Below, piece by piece: positions 26,687 to 35,592 of a DNA stretch of 64,000 nucleotides. The position numbers were made by a program, and so were the translations under genes. Within the stretch, counting starts at the first letter, position 1. Each line of letters begins with the position of its first letter. Under the pieces are notes generated by a model. That model was not told the origin of the DNA. It did not search any database and saw only the letters and a program-made list of their open reading frames with translations. This DNA is from CALFER01 sp964472395 (lineage in GTDB: Bacteria; CSSED10-310; CALFER01): assembly GCA_964472395.1 (NCBI GenBank), contig CAYYMM010000005.1, positions 19,947 through 83,946 of the forward strand. The letters run 5' to 3'.

Positions 26687-28354
26687 ATGATTCAAGGAAT
26701 CACGTTATCCCGAAGTTGCATTTTTCTATTCTTGCTGATCGTATGCCGATTGGTTCAGGCGGCTGAAATCCATGTGCCGGCTGATTTTCCGACGATTCAG
26801 GAAGGATTGTCAGCAGCCCAATCCGGGGATTCTGTAATTGTCGCTGCCGGTGTATATCAGGAGAACATTATCTGGCCGACGATCGATGGCATTCGGCTGT
26901 CCGGTGAGGATCCAAATGCAACGATTGTTAGGGGGGATGGTTCGGCACGGTGTCTATCCTGCACACACCCGTGTTCAATCACACTACATATAGAAAATCT
27001 GATCTTTGAAAATGGTGGTGATCTCCAATACGGTTTTTTTGGCGGTGGCGTTTTTGTCGAGAATTCAAACTTCAGTATTGAGAATTGCTGGTTCCGCAAT
27101 AATGAATCCGGAATGGGATCCCTGGCTGTGCGCAATAGTGTCTATTACATCAGGCAGTGCAGATTTACAGGAAACACCGCAGCTCCAATGCAGAGTGAAA
27201 CTGGTGGTGCCGGCTTATATGCAGAGGGATCCGGATTAGCTACAGAGTGCTCCTTCGAGGGAAACACAATTCTGTACGGTGACGGTTCGGGAGCCTTTAT
27301 CAAAGGTGACTCTGTGATTGACCGTTGTACGTTCAAAGACAACCAGCGGGAGTATAGCGACTCACTGGGAGGTGCTCTGGCCATCGGATATGGGAACACC
27401 ATCGTTCAGAATTGCATCTTTATAGAAAATAGTGGTCCTGCCAGTGCATTGCTGATACTGGGATCCTGCGAAGTTATCAACAACCTGTTTGTTGATAATC
27501 AAGGCGAAAGTGAGAATTTTGGTGGCACGATCGTCGTTGGAGTATCGGCGAGTATCCGGTTCAATACCTTCACAGATAACACAAATGCGAGTCTCTTTTT
27601 TCTTTCAACAGGCAATGAAAGTGACGTACACCACAATATCCTCGACAAGTCGGTGGAGTATCTGGGCGGAAGCGAACCAAACACTGTCTCTTTCCACCAC
27701 AATGATTACTGGCCCGCCGCCTTGCCGGACGTGCCAGGAGAAGGTGAATTCAGAGCATCGCCTCAATTCGTTCAAGGTGTTCTGGGCGGTTGTTATCTGA
27801 GCCAAGTTTCGGCCGGGCAGCCCGGAACAAGTCCTTGCGTCGATGCCGGCATGGCTGCTGCGACACCGCCGGACGGCACAACGGCCACCAATGAGATACC
27901 TGATACAGCTTTACCGGACATTGGGTATCATTATCCTTTTTCGGATCCACCACCTCCGCCTGAGACCCCGACTCCCGAAATGACCCCTGTGCCATCTGAT
28001 TGCACAGAACCAGGGGTCACTATCGAAATGCCAGCGAAACTGTATCATGAAGGGGATGTCTGCTGGTGCGACGTCATGATCTGCAATCCGGATCAGAACG
28101 CTTACGAAGATATCCCGTTGTTTGTTGTCCTTGATGTTTACGGGGCCTTTTACTTTGCACCGGGATGGAGTCCTTTCGATTACATCCTGACTACCGTTCA
28201 ACCGGGGTTGTCCCGCCGGGAGGTCATCCCACCCTTTTACTGGCCATCCGGCGCTGGTAATGTGGAAACCGCCGTCTGTTACTCAGCCATGACAAACCCA
28301 CAAATGACCGAACTTTTAGGACGGATGGATACCTGGATATTCAGTTGGAACTGA
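26687..28354 (+). CDS. Secreted parallel beta-helix protein with novel C-terminal domain
   Basis: The product is 555 residues. A signal peptide ending LVQAAE is followed by IHVPADFPTIQEGLSAAQSGDSVIVAAGVYQENI, the entry to right-handed parallel beta-helix proteins. Coil repeats run to about 360, with many Asn and N-x-F/I-xx-N steps. A Pro-rich linker (PPPPPETPTPEMTP) leads to an about 112-residue terminal domain (EGD, ICNP, PLFVVLDVYG, FYWPSGAG) that ends at the stop and recurs in two other proteins of this window. Start: ATG eight bases after GGAGGG; an upstream extension from 26621 has no SD. Likely a surface or extracellular polysaccharide-binding or degrading protein; no catalytic residues assigned. 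Confidence 0.8.
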   Translation: MIQGITLSRSCIFLFLLIVCRLVQAAEIHVPADFPTIQEGLSAAQSGDSVIVAAGVYQENIIWPTIDGIRLSGEDPNATIVRGDGSARCLSCTHPCSITLHIENLIFENGGDLQYGFFGGGVFVENSNFSIENCWFRNNESGMGSLAVRNSVYYIRQCRFTGNTAAPMQSETGGAGLYAEGSGLATECSFEGNTILYGDGSGAFIKGDSVIDRCTFKDNQREYSDSLGGALAIGYGNTIVQNCIFIENSGPASALLILGSCEVINNLFVDNQGESENFGGTIVVGVSASIRFNTFTDNTNASLFFLSTGNESDVHHNILDKSVEYLGGSEPNTVSFHHNDYWPAALPDVPGEGEFRASPQFVQGVLGGCYLSQVSAGQPGTSPCVDAGMAAATPPDGTTATNEIPDTALPDIGYHYPFSDPPPPPETPTPEMTPVPSDCTEPGVTIEMPAKLYHEGDVCWCDVMICNPDQNAYEDIPLFVVLDVYGAFYFAPGWSPFDYILTTVQPGLSRREVIPPFYWPSGAGNVETAVCYSAMTNPQMTELLGRMDTWIFSWN

Positions 28355-28430
28355 GATGCCTGGTCGGTTGCACGAGATAGAATCATCAGTTAAACTGCGC
28401 AAGGATCACAACGATAATGGGAGGTAACAC

Positions 28431-28853
28431 ATGCTGTTCGTGACACTGCTCGGAGTGACATTCCTGATTGCACTGGCTGTTTCATATATCACCGCGCGGA
28501 TATTCCGCACCCCGATCGACTCCATCCTCGAACGGATTATCTCGGATGTGATCAGCCAGGCATGGTCTAAATACATCCGTTTCGCCATCTACGTCACCGG
28601 TATCTCGAGCGGCGTGAACCTCTGGAAGATCGAACAGTATATCAACCCCCCTCAGTACAAAGACGGCACGATTATAGAACTGACAAAAGTCCGTTGGGTC
28701 CTGGAAGTCTATCGAACCGTGATCGAGACACTCCAGGGTATCGCATGGATGCTTCTGGTTTTCTTCGTCGTTGCTCTGATCGCATTCGTCATCGTACGCA
28801 TTTTTGAGCTCAGGAAAAAAGCCATCGAACAACCTGCTGAACCTAACATTTGA
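28431..28853 (+). CDS. Two-span membrane protein
   Basis: The product is 140 residues with a membrane span at each end (about 2-24 and 103-125) and a soluble middle (IISDVISQAWSKYIRFAIYVTGISSGVNLWKIE). TGGGAGG lies before the ATG. The C-terminal tail is charged and cytoplasmic. Family not recognised. A TAGAAT -10-like box at 28378 lacks a good -35. Confidence 0.6.
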   Translation: MLFVTLLGVTFLIALAVSYITARIFRTPIDSILERIISDVISQAWSKYIRFAIYVTGISSGVNLWKIEQYINPPQYKDGTIIELTKVRWVLEVYRTVIETLQGIAWMLLVFFVVALIAFVIVRIFELRKKAIEQPAEPNI

Positions 28854-28932
28854 AACACTTGGGAATCCGCAGCGACTTTTCCCTCCTCTCGATTTCCATG
28901 TTGAAAGTGTGAACAAGGGGGGCAAGTCACCG

Positions 28933-28946
28933 ATGCCAGTTGGCAT
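28933..28946. promoter_or_regulatory. Palindrome upstream of VOC gene
   Basis: ATGCCA-GT-TGGCAT is a perfect inverted repeat placed just before the SD (GGAG) of the VOC gene. It could be a repressor operator or a small leader hairpin limiting ribosome access. Confidence 0.35.
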
Positions 28947-28958
28947 AACAGGAGTCAC

Positions 28959-29504
28959 ATGCTACTGCACCTTCATCATATTGCGATTCTGTTGCGATCG
29001 CTGGAGATCGTCGAAAAGTCACTGCCGGGAGACCTGGAGCGTCTGAAGGTCGAATCATTTCCGGCTGAAGGAACCAATGAACAGTACATCGATCTTGATC
29101 CGAGTGGCCGCCCATGCCTTCTGCTGATCGAAGCAATCGGCGAAGGCCCCTACCGGAGAGCCCTTTCGAAACGGGGTCCCGGAATTCACCATCTCGGATT
29201 GGTGACTGATAATCTCGACGCTGCCGTCGGCCATTTCTCCGGAGAACGCCTCCTTATCCATCCGTTTTCAATGAAATCGATCACTCAACGGGTCATCTGG
29301 ATGTGCCGACCGGGCGTTCCCTTTCTCGTCGAGATCATTGAAAAACAGGAACTGGATCATGATCCGCCACCAGCCGTTCATCTTGAGTTCCCTGTTGCCA
29401 CCGATGCGATTTTTCCACGTATTCCCGGAGTATCGATGCGTTGGACTGAAAACCCGTGGATGACAGTTTCATCAAACACGAGTTCATTCAATATTGATCC
29501 GTAG
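28959..29504 (+). CDS. VOC-superfamily (glyoxalase/methylmalonyl-CoA epimerase-like) protein
   Basis: The product is 181 residues. LLHLHHIAILLRSLE opens the first beta-alpha-beta-beta-beta unit with a metal-ligand-type His, and GPGIHHLGLVTDNLDAAV opens the second, the layout of methylmalonyl-CoA epimerase and glyoxalase proteins. The Glu ligand is probably in PFLVEIIEK. The C-terminal about 55 residues (PRIPGVSMRW...) extend beyond the family. AGGAG precedes the ATG. It leads a run of modifying enzymes, so a detoxifying role is possible; the substrate is unknown. Confidence 0.72.
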   Translation: MLLHLHHIAILLRSLEIVEKSLPGDLERLKVESFPAEGTNEQYIDLDPSGRPCLLLIEAIGEGPYRRALSKRGPGIHHLGLVTDNLDAAVGHFSGERLLIHPFSMKSITQRVIWMCRPGVPFLVEIIEKQELDHDPPPAVHLEFPVATDAIFPRIPGVSMRWTENPWMTVSSNTSSFNIDP

Positions 29505-29740
29505 CCGAAAAGCGATTGCTCGATCGGATCTCACGGATGAGCATATTCATGCTGCACCAAATCTCGACAGGACGCGCCGGTGTAACTACACTGCAATCAC
29601 TGGCGGATGGGTAATAAGTCATGTCGCTGTAAGGGCGGAAGCGAACACTATCTGGCGAAGTCTGATAGGATCATCACGAAAACCTGACTTCGACGATCTG
29701 AATCCGCGTCCGCCTGTGATAGGTCACGTAAGGAGGAATC

Positions 29741-30586
29741 ATGAGCCTTGTTTTCAGAGCGCCTGATAAAGCTGTTCAGTTCGCTGTCGAGCAACTCAAG
29801 AACGACGGCATCGTGCACCCCGACGCTGCCTTCAATCCGCATGCTCCCGGGAACCTCCGCCGTGAGATTACCTATTACGATCGTGACTTCATGGGTCGTT
29901 TGGGCCGGACACCCGCAGAGGCAGAGGTCGTCGATGCCGCACTGGGCATGCTCAGGACCCACAACCTGGTCGATGAAGCGGCAGCCTATGATGCCATGGC
30001 TTTCGACAGATACAGAGTCGAGGTGAAGACGATTTTCTCGGGATCGTGGACCTCCCTCTCGCCGACGATGGAACGGTTGATGTACATGCTCACCAGTGTC
30101 AAACGCCCCCGGCACCTGCTCGAACTGGGCAGCTTCTGGGGATACACACTTGCATGGTTCGCGGGCCCCTGCGTGGGTACCGATCGGGTATACGCCGCGG
30201 AGAGAGTGATCGGGATCGATACCGATCGCATGATGACCGGGAAGGCGAAAGAGAATTTCGCGCGCTTACCCCACTCCGATGTCGTGGAACTCATGATCGG
30301 GGACGCCCGGTCAATCCTTCCGGATCTTCCGGGACCGTTCGATTTCGTCTACCTCGAGGCAAAGAACGACAATGCCCTGGAACCTGAAGGCCTGTATCTG
30401 CAGCTCCTCACTGAATTATACGACAAGCTTGTCCCGGGTGCCTGGGTGATTGCACATGACAGCCTGGATTGGTCGTTTGCCTCCGAGATGGCAGAGTATC
30501 TGCGCTTCGTCCGGAACAGTGGTCGTTTCACAGAGAGTGTCTCGTTTGAAATTGACCAGTACGGTCTTGAACTGTCTGTGAAGTGA
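29741..30586 (+). CDS. Class I SAM-dependent O-methyltransferase-like protein
   Basis: The product is 281 residues. The Rossmann core opens with HLLELGSFWGYTLAW (motif I), IGIDTD (motif II acidic residue), ELMIGDARSILPDL and FDFVYLEAKNDNA (where O-methyltransferases have the metal Asp), then PGAWVIAHDSL. The first about 115 residues are a helical lid. AAGGAGG precedes the ATG. The 236 bases before it hold no convincing gene; a TGATAGGAT extended -10-like site lies at 29663-29671. Substrate unknown. Confidence 0.72.
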   Translation: MSLVFRAPDKAVQFAVEQLKNDGIVHPDAAFNPHAPGNLRREITYYDRDFMGRLGRTPAEAEVVDAALGMLRTHNLVDEAAAYDAMAFDRYRVEVKTIFSGSWTSLSPTMERLMYMLTSVKRPRHLLELGSFWGYTLAWFAGPCVGTDRVYAAERVIGIDTDRMMTGKAKENFARLPHSDVVELMIGDARSILPDLPGPFDFVYLEAKNDNALEPEGLYLQLLTELYDKLVPGAWVIAHDSLDWSFASEMAEYLRFVRNSGRFTESVSFEIDQYGLELSVK

Positions 30587-30690
30587 GACCGGAAACTGTC
30601 GATGCGACGATACTCGTTTCCGCTGGCTTCTTGAGAGATGATACCGGATGCGATACGCTCGACCAGGTTTGCATCAAGGAGGTTTGTTTA

Positions 30691-31437
30691 ATGGACATAC
30701 CGCGGATTTTCAACATCTCTGAAAGCGCTCACCGTATTCACAACCCGATCACACCCGAAAAACTTGCAACGCTCGGGGCGGCATTGCGTCTGGAACCGGG
30801 TACCCGAGTGCTCGATCTCGGCAGCGGTTCGGGGGAAATGCTGTGCACCTGGGCACGCGATCACGGCATCACCGGCACCGGCATCGACATGAGCGCGTTG
30901 TTCACCGAACAGGCGAAACACCGCGCGGTCGAACTCGGCGTCGCCGACAAAGTCACCTTCATCCACGGGGATGCCGCCGGTTATGTCTCGGAGGAGAAGG
31001 CCGGCGTGGCAGCCTGTATCGGCGCGACCTGGATCGGAGACGGAGTCGTCGGTACAATCGAGCTTCTCGCGCGAAGCCTGCTCCCCGGAGGCATCATCCT
31101 CGTCGGTGAACCCTTCTGGAGGCAGGTGCCGCCCTCAGAGGAGGTTGCGAAACAGTGTGAGGCCCACTCGATCGCCGACTTTCTCGTGCTCCCGGAGCGA
31201 ATCGCGTCTTTCGGCCGCCTCGGCTATGACGTCGTCGAGATGGTTCTCGCAGACCAGGATGGCTGGGATCGATACGAAGCGGCCAAATGGCTCACCATGC
31301 GCCGATGGCTGGAAGCCAATCCGGATGACGCGTTCGCCGGGGATGTTCGAGCGCAATTGACGACGGAACCCGAGCGTTACTCTGCCTATACGCGTGAATA
31401 TGTCGGCTGGGGTGTGTTCGCGCTGATGCAACGCTGA
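30691..31437 (+). CDS. SAM-dependent methyltransferase (Methyltransf_11/25 type)
   Basis: The product is 248 residues. Motif I is VLDLGSGSGEML, the acidic loop is GTGIDMSALF, then VTFIHGDAAGY and LLPGGIILVGEPFWR. The C-terminal half is a helical cap. The true start is the ATG at 30691, with AAGGAGG upstream; the in-frame extension from 30583 lacks an SD. It follows another methyltransferase gene and precedes a GNAT gene on the same strand. Substrate unknown. Confidence 0.8.
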   Translation: MDIPRIFNISESAHRIHNPITPEKLATLGAALRLEPGTRVLDLGSGSGEMLCTWARDHGITGTGIDMSALFTEQAKHRAVELGVADKVTFIHGDAAGYVSEEKAGVAACIGATWIGDGVVGTIELLARSLLPGGIILVGEPFWRQVPPSEEVAKQCEAHSIADFLVLPERIASFGRLGYDVVEMVLADQDGWDRYEAAKWLTMRRWLEANPDDAFAGDVRAQLTTEPERYSAYTREYVGWGVFALMQR

Positions 31438-31482
31438 TGCAGGGCCGGGATGAATCGGACCCGCGCAAGGGCGAGTGAAACA

Positions 31483-31956
31483 ATGATCAAACCTGTCACG
31501 ACACAGGATGAAATCGAAGCAACCCGGCTCATGTTCAGCGAATATGCGGATCTGCTCGGCGTGGATCTTTGTTTTCAGGGCTTTCAGGCGGAACTGGATA
31601 CGCTCCCTGGCAAGTATGCTCCCCCCGGAGGAATATTGCTGATCGCTGTTCATGATGGCGCGCCTGCCGGTTGCGTCGCTGTCCGGGACCTGGAGGATCA
31701 CGTCTGCGAAATGAAGCGCCTCTTCGTCCGACCGGAATTCCGCGGATTCGGATTGGGCAGACAACTCGCCGATGCGGCAATTGCATCCGCCCGTGAACTC
31801 GGATACTCGATCATGAGGCTGGATACGCTCGATCGACTGACGGAGGCGATGCGAATGTATGAGCGACTCGGCTTCCGACGGATTCCGGCTTACTACGAGA
31901 ATCCTCTTCCGGGAGTGGTATATTGGGAACTGGACCTTCGACATCATGACACCTGA
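31483..31956 (+). CDS. GNAT N-acetyltransferase
   Basis: The product is 157 residues. Motif A is VRPEFRGFGLGRQLADAAI, the acetyl-CoA pyrophosphate loop (R-G-x-G-x-G/A), preceded by MKRLFV; motif B includes MYERLGFRRIPAYYENP. I chose ATG 31483 (after AAGGGCGAG) over the in-frame ATG at 31450. Its end overlaps the following phosphotransferase gene by 11 bases. Substrate unknown. Confidence 0.82.
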   Translation: MIKPVTTQDEIEATRLMFSEYADLLGVDLCFQGFQAELDTLPGKYAPPGGILLIAVHDGAPAGCVAVRDLEDHVCEMKRLFVRPEFRGFGLGRQLADAAIASARELGYSIMRLDTLDRLTEAMRMYERLGFRRIPAYYENPLPGVVYWELDLRHHDT

Positions 31957-33040
31957 CTCGAACACTGCCATGACCCCGAATCGGCGGAAAATGCTCAAAA
32001 TCTGCTCGGATGAAGCCGTTGAGGTGTTCTCCCGCCTGTTTGCCCTGGATTCAGTACCCGAACGCCCCCTCAAATCCTACTCGGGCTGTCAAAATATCAT
32101 CTATCCATGTTCCAGAAAGTCGAAACCGCATTTCCTTCGAATCTCATTCCGACCGGATCGAACTCCGGAGATGATCGCGTCCGAAACCGCTTTCGTTCAT
32201 TTTCTGGCGGAGGGGGGCGCACCGGTCGCACGGCCGATTGCATCCGAAGAAGGAAACTTCGTCGAAACTATTGTCGTGAAAGATGTACCGCTGACGGCGG
32301 TGCTGTTCACCGAAGCTCCGGGTGATTTTCTGTATCGCCGGAAGTTTCGACTCCCGCAAGGAACTGAGCCAAGGGATTTCTTTGTCAGACAGGGTGAATT
32401 TGCAGGTCGATTTCATGCGCTGAGTGAGCAATATCCTGCGGACCATGTGAGACGTTTTGACTGGTTGGCCCGACACCGCGACAGCCTGGAATGGGTGCTG
32501 CCCGAAACACATGCCGACATCAAAGCGCGTCTCCTCGAGGTCATCGACCGAATCGCCGTGTTACCTCGCACTGGCCGGAATTTCGGTATTTGTCACAATG
32601 ATATCAACATCGGCAACTTTACGATCGACTATGATCTGCCGGGATGCAGCATCACGCTGTTCGACTTCGACGACTGCGGATGGAACTATTTCATGTATGA
32701 TGTGGCATGCCTCTGGGAATGCAACACGGGTTGGACCTTCCATATCGATTCTTCACAAGGGCGCCGGGATGCCATGGAACGCATCACCGGACGATTGCTC
32801 GAAGGATATACCCGGTATCGCTCACTGCCCGATTCTGAAATCGCTTTACTGCCTCTGTTTCTCAAGGCATGTCATATCGAGAATATCCTGGAGGGGTACC
32901 GCGAATTGCACAAGCTCGGACGACGGATCGAGCCGGATGCATCGATTCGATTTCATGAGGCGTGCTTGAGCAGGAATGTGGAACATATGGGTTTGTTTGA
33001 TGAGCTGTTCGATCAGGCGCATCCGTTCGAGATGAGTTAA
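31946..33040 (+). CDS. APH-fold phosphotransferase
   Basis: The product is 364 residues. HFLRISFRPDRTPEMIASE gives the nucleotide-binding Lys/Arg and Glu region, CHNDINIGNF the catalytic loop (H-N-D-x-x-x-x-N) and ITLFDFDDCG the metal Asp. It resembles homoserine-kinase-type and stress-response (SrkA) kinases as much as antibiotic kinases. The start is taken as the ATG overlapping the GNAT gene; ATG 31970 is an equally possible start. It ends a run of modifying enzymes and converges on the anti-sigma gene. Substrate unknown. Confidence 0.75.
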   Translation: MTPDSNTAMTPNRRKMLKICSDEAVEVFSRLFALDSVPERPLKSYSGCQNIIYPCSRKSKPHFLRISFRPDRTPEMIASETAFVHFLAEGGAPVARPIASEEGNFVETIVVKDVPLTAVLFTEAPGDFLYRRKFRLPQGTEPRDFFVRQGEFAGRFHALSEQYPADHVRRFDWLARHRDSLEWVLPETHADIKARLLEVIDRIAVLPRTGRNFGICHNDINIGNFTIDYDLPGCSITLFDFDDCGWNYFMYDVACLWECNTGWTFHIDSSQGRRDAMERITGRLLEGYTRYRSLPDSEIALLPLFLKACHIENILEGYRELHKLGRRIEPDASIRFHEACLSRNVEHMGLFDELFDQAHPFEMS

Positions 33041-33087
33041 TCAGCGTTGACTCATATCGCATTGAACGATGGATTCCGCACCCGCTG

Positions 33088-33894
33088 TTAGATACTCGAA
33101 TCTTTACTCGTCTGAATCTCCGTCGCCAGCGCAAGAAGATCCGTCACAGACCTCCTGCCTTCGATCGACCAGATCCGGCCGTCTTGCACCCATGATGCCC
33201 GGTTGTAACAGACCCTGCTGGAATCGCGATCGATCCGGATGCTTTGTGCAGCATCGATCGAGACACCTGATACCATCACGCGTACGAGCAGAATTTCTCC
33301 TGCGGACGTGCGGTAAACAGGACACTCCGAATCCAGGGAATCCTGTGCCATGAGAAACGGGCCGCGCGCGCTCAGCATGACCGGTAAACCGACAGTCTCG
33401 TTTTCCCCGGACACGGGTATCGGAACAATCTCAGGTATGACCCGGTTCGCACGATCGGTAACCGATGGCACCGGAGGCCAGTAATTGCGGATGCCGCAAT
33501 CCGATGTCCGGTCGATCGGCGGAAAGAGCATGATTGCCGATGGCGTCAGGGTATTCTGTCTGGGCCCGTACATCGTGCCGATCACGAAAAACGAAATGGA
33601 AGCCGCTATCAGAGCCAGATAATATTTGTAACGAGACCATGCCTGGATGCCTGGGCGTTGAAGCAGTCGCTCCGAGTGGGCTTGGTGAACGATTCGTTCG
33701 TATAATTCCGGTGACTCGGCCGGTAGATCGGCGGCGAGAGATTGAAAGGTCGTTTCGTATCGGATAAGAGCTTCGCGACAGGGTCGGCATTCCGCCAGAT
33801 GGTCCCCGAGCGCCGTTTCCTGTTCGATCGGAAGCGCATCGTCAAGATGATCCGAAAACAACGCACGAATCTCATCACAGATCATTGCAGCCAT
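33088..33894 (-). CDS. Zinc-finger anti-sigma factor
   Basis: The product is 268 residues. The N-terminus has the zf-HC2/ZAS pattern: C6, then H32-x3-C36-x2-C39 (HLAECRPC). A single membrane helix (YYLALIAASISFFVIG, around 90-105) follows, and the remaining about 160 residues would be outside the inner membrane as a sensor. I chose the ATG that puts C6 in the usual place; an ATG at 33930 would overlap the sigma gene by 20 bases. It directly follows an ECF sigma gene and so probably holds that sigma factor inactive until an envelope signal. Confidence 0.85.
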   Translation of the reverse strand: MAAMICDEIRALFSDHLDDALPIEQETALGDHLAECRPCREALIRYETTFQSLAADLPAESPELYERIVHQAHSERLLQRPGIQAWSRYKYYLALIAASISFFVIGTMYGPRQNTLTPSAIMLFPPIDRTSDCGIRNYWPPVPSVTDRANRVIPEIVPIPVSGENETVGLPVMLSARGPFLMAQDSLDSECPVYRTSAGEILLVRVMVSGVSIDAAQSIRIDRDSSRVCYNRASWVQDGRIWSIEGRRSVTDLLALATEIQTSKDSSI

Positions 33895-33910
33895 CTCTCT
33901 TATTTCTCCT

Positions 33911-34429
33911 TCATACCGCTTTGTCTCCATCGAGGATTCTGAGAATCATCTCCCGGGCGCGCCTGGCTCGACTCCTCACGGTGGCAGAATCGATGCCGAG
34001 AATACCCGCGATTTCCCGTGCTGGTTTCCCATCGACATGCCTCAGGATCAGAGTTTCACGGAATGATTCCGGAATCTGTTGCAGAGCGGCCCATGTCCGA
34101 CGGATCGTCTCATCCAGCAACAGGACGTTTTCTGCACTGGAAGTGCTGCTTTCAGGATGAGCAGTTTGGACGAGTTCCGGCTGGATTTTTTCCCGCATGA
34201 GCGTTGCCCGTCGCCCGGATTCCCGGATGAAGTTGATCAGGATTGTTGTCAGCCATGCACCGGCAGCACTCCGCTCATCGTAATGATACTCCACAGCCCT
34301 CAGAGCTCGGAGGAATGTCTCCTGGACGGCATCCTCGGCGTCATGTTTCGATCCTGTCAGATGCCAGGCAATCTTCAACAGTCGATGGCTGTGCATCCGA
34401 TACATCTGGTCGAATTGCCTGGGTGTCAC
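33911..34429 (-). CDS. ECF-type RNA polymerase sigma factor
   Basis: The product is 172 residues from a GTG start. Region 2 has YRMHSHRLLKIAWHLTGSKHDAEDAVQETF; region 4 has IPESFRETLILRHVDGKPAREIAGILGIDSATVRSRARRAR, the -35-binding helix-turn-helix. The short linker without region 3 marks it as an ECF sigma factor. It lies between an exported-protein gene (26 bases upstream) and its presumed anti-sigma gene. I could not define its target promoter. Confidence 0.92.
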   Translation of the reverse strand: MTPRQFDQMYRMHSHRLLKIAWHLTGSKHDAEDAVQETFLRALRAVEYHYDERSAAGAWLTTILINFIRESGRRATLMREKIQPELVQTAHPESSTSSAENVLLLDETIRRTWAALQQIPESFRETLILRHVDGKPAREIAGILGIDSATVRSRARRAREMILRILDGDKAV

Positions 34430-34455
34430 GATGAATGATCCTCAGGATGATCCTA

Positions 34456-35388
34456 TCACGGCAGGGTCGATCCGGTCATTTCCTGAAGTTGTTCTCTGGC
34501 GGACTCGATATCCAGATCCCTGATCCACGCTCCCAGGCGCTGGAATCGGACATCCGGATCGCGCAGGGATTCAGCGACAAGCGCATCCAGTTCGCGGATC
34601 GCATCGGGATCTGTCATGAGTGGCCGGGCGAGTCCGGCGAAGAGCATGATTTCCAGACGGACTTTGGGATTGCTGACTTTTTTATATCGATCGACCAGTT
34701 CCCGGATATGTGCGCTCTGGGAATCCGGATTCCTGAGCAGGGCTTCGTAAGTCAGTTGCTCGCGGATGAAGCGCGAAATGCCTTCAGTGTAAGCCTGAGA
34801 CTGTTCGACGAAGGCTGCGCATGTCCCGGCTGCATCCTTGTTCTCTTCCGCGATCGCCAGATCACCCAATCCCTTTGCACCTTCGGCAATGACGCGCAGG
34901 CTGATCAGGTCCTGAATAAACGTGATTCCAGGTTCTTCATATAGCAGCAATCCCAACGACACGGTCTTCGAGAACAGCTCACGCGCCTGATCGAAGTTCT
35001 TCTGATCGAGCATGTCTCGGCCATCCAGTGTCAACCTGCCCGCCACAGCCCAGTACAAGCCCGCCATCGGAATGAGCTGATCGGTCGGAGGAATGGTCAT
35101 TTCTTTCGAATAGGGGAATTCACATCTCGCGCAGGTCAGACCTTTCTGGACAAGACCGAAAGCGGGATGGTCCTTCGCGATGACCGTGCGATCGCCGGAC
35201 GCGTTTTTCAGGTCGGGGCGAAAAGCCTCTTCCGCTTTCAGAAAGAACTCAGCCGCATTGCACGGTTGATCCGGACGCCGGACCAACGCGGCGATCGCGC
35301 GGGTATCCGGAGGCGCCGGCAGGTCGATGCCGAACGATGAATGTGTGATCAGTGTGACCAGTGCTACAAACATACGCCGTGTGTTCAT
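34456..35388 (-). CDS. Exported protein in ECF sigma operon
   Basis: The product is 310 residues with a signal peptide (MNTRRMFVALVTLITHSSFG). The mature part is helical and TPR-like in places (MLDQKNFDQARELFSKTVSLGLLLY), with one CARC motif (TCARCEFP) and two other Cys. It precedes the sigma and anti-sigma genes on the same strand, in the position of a sensor input or a target of that regulator. AGGAGGC precedes the ATG. No family recognised. Confidence 0.7.
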   Translation of the reverse strand: MNTRRMFVALVTLITHSSFGIDLPAPPDTRAIAALVRRPDQPCNAAEFFLKAEEAFRPDLKNASGDRTVIAKDHPAFGLVQKGLTCARCEFPYSKEMTIPPTDQLIPMAGLYWAVAGRLTLDGRDMLDQKNFDQARELFSKTVSLGLLLYEEPGITFIQDLISLRVIAEGAKGLGDLAIAEENKDAAGTCAAFVEQSQAYTEGISRFIREQLTYEALLRNPDSQSAHIRELVDRYKKVSNPKVRLEIMLFAGLARPLMTDPDAIRELDALVAESLRDPDVRFQRLGAWIRDLDIESAREQLQEMTGSTLP

Positions 35389-35551
35389 GGTGCCTCCTCG
35401 CAGGTCTGGGTTAAAAACCGAAATTGGCGGATCATCTGCATGTGAAATGAACGAATCCGGAATGCGTGCCCAATGGGTTCGCGTGGATCGGGGAATTCGG
35501 TGATCCAGGCGATTCGTACGGCACAGGGCTTAATCTGTTTGCGCGATAAAC

Positions 35552-35567
35552 GGAGATAAATATCTCC
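35552..35567. promoter_or_regulatory. Short palindrome in divergent promoter region
   Basis: GGAGAT-AAAT-ATCTCC is a perfect 6-bp inverted repeat lying between the sigma operon and the membrane-protein gene at 35593. It could be an operator or a leader hairpin that hides the GGAG at its left arm. Confidence 0.3.
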
Positions 35568-35592
35568 TTTACATTGCATGGAGCAGAATGCG

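Noticed and set aside
29494..29766. 90-codon open frame between VOC and methyltransferase genes
   Set aside because: No SD, basic random composition, and it runs into the start of the next gene in another frame.
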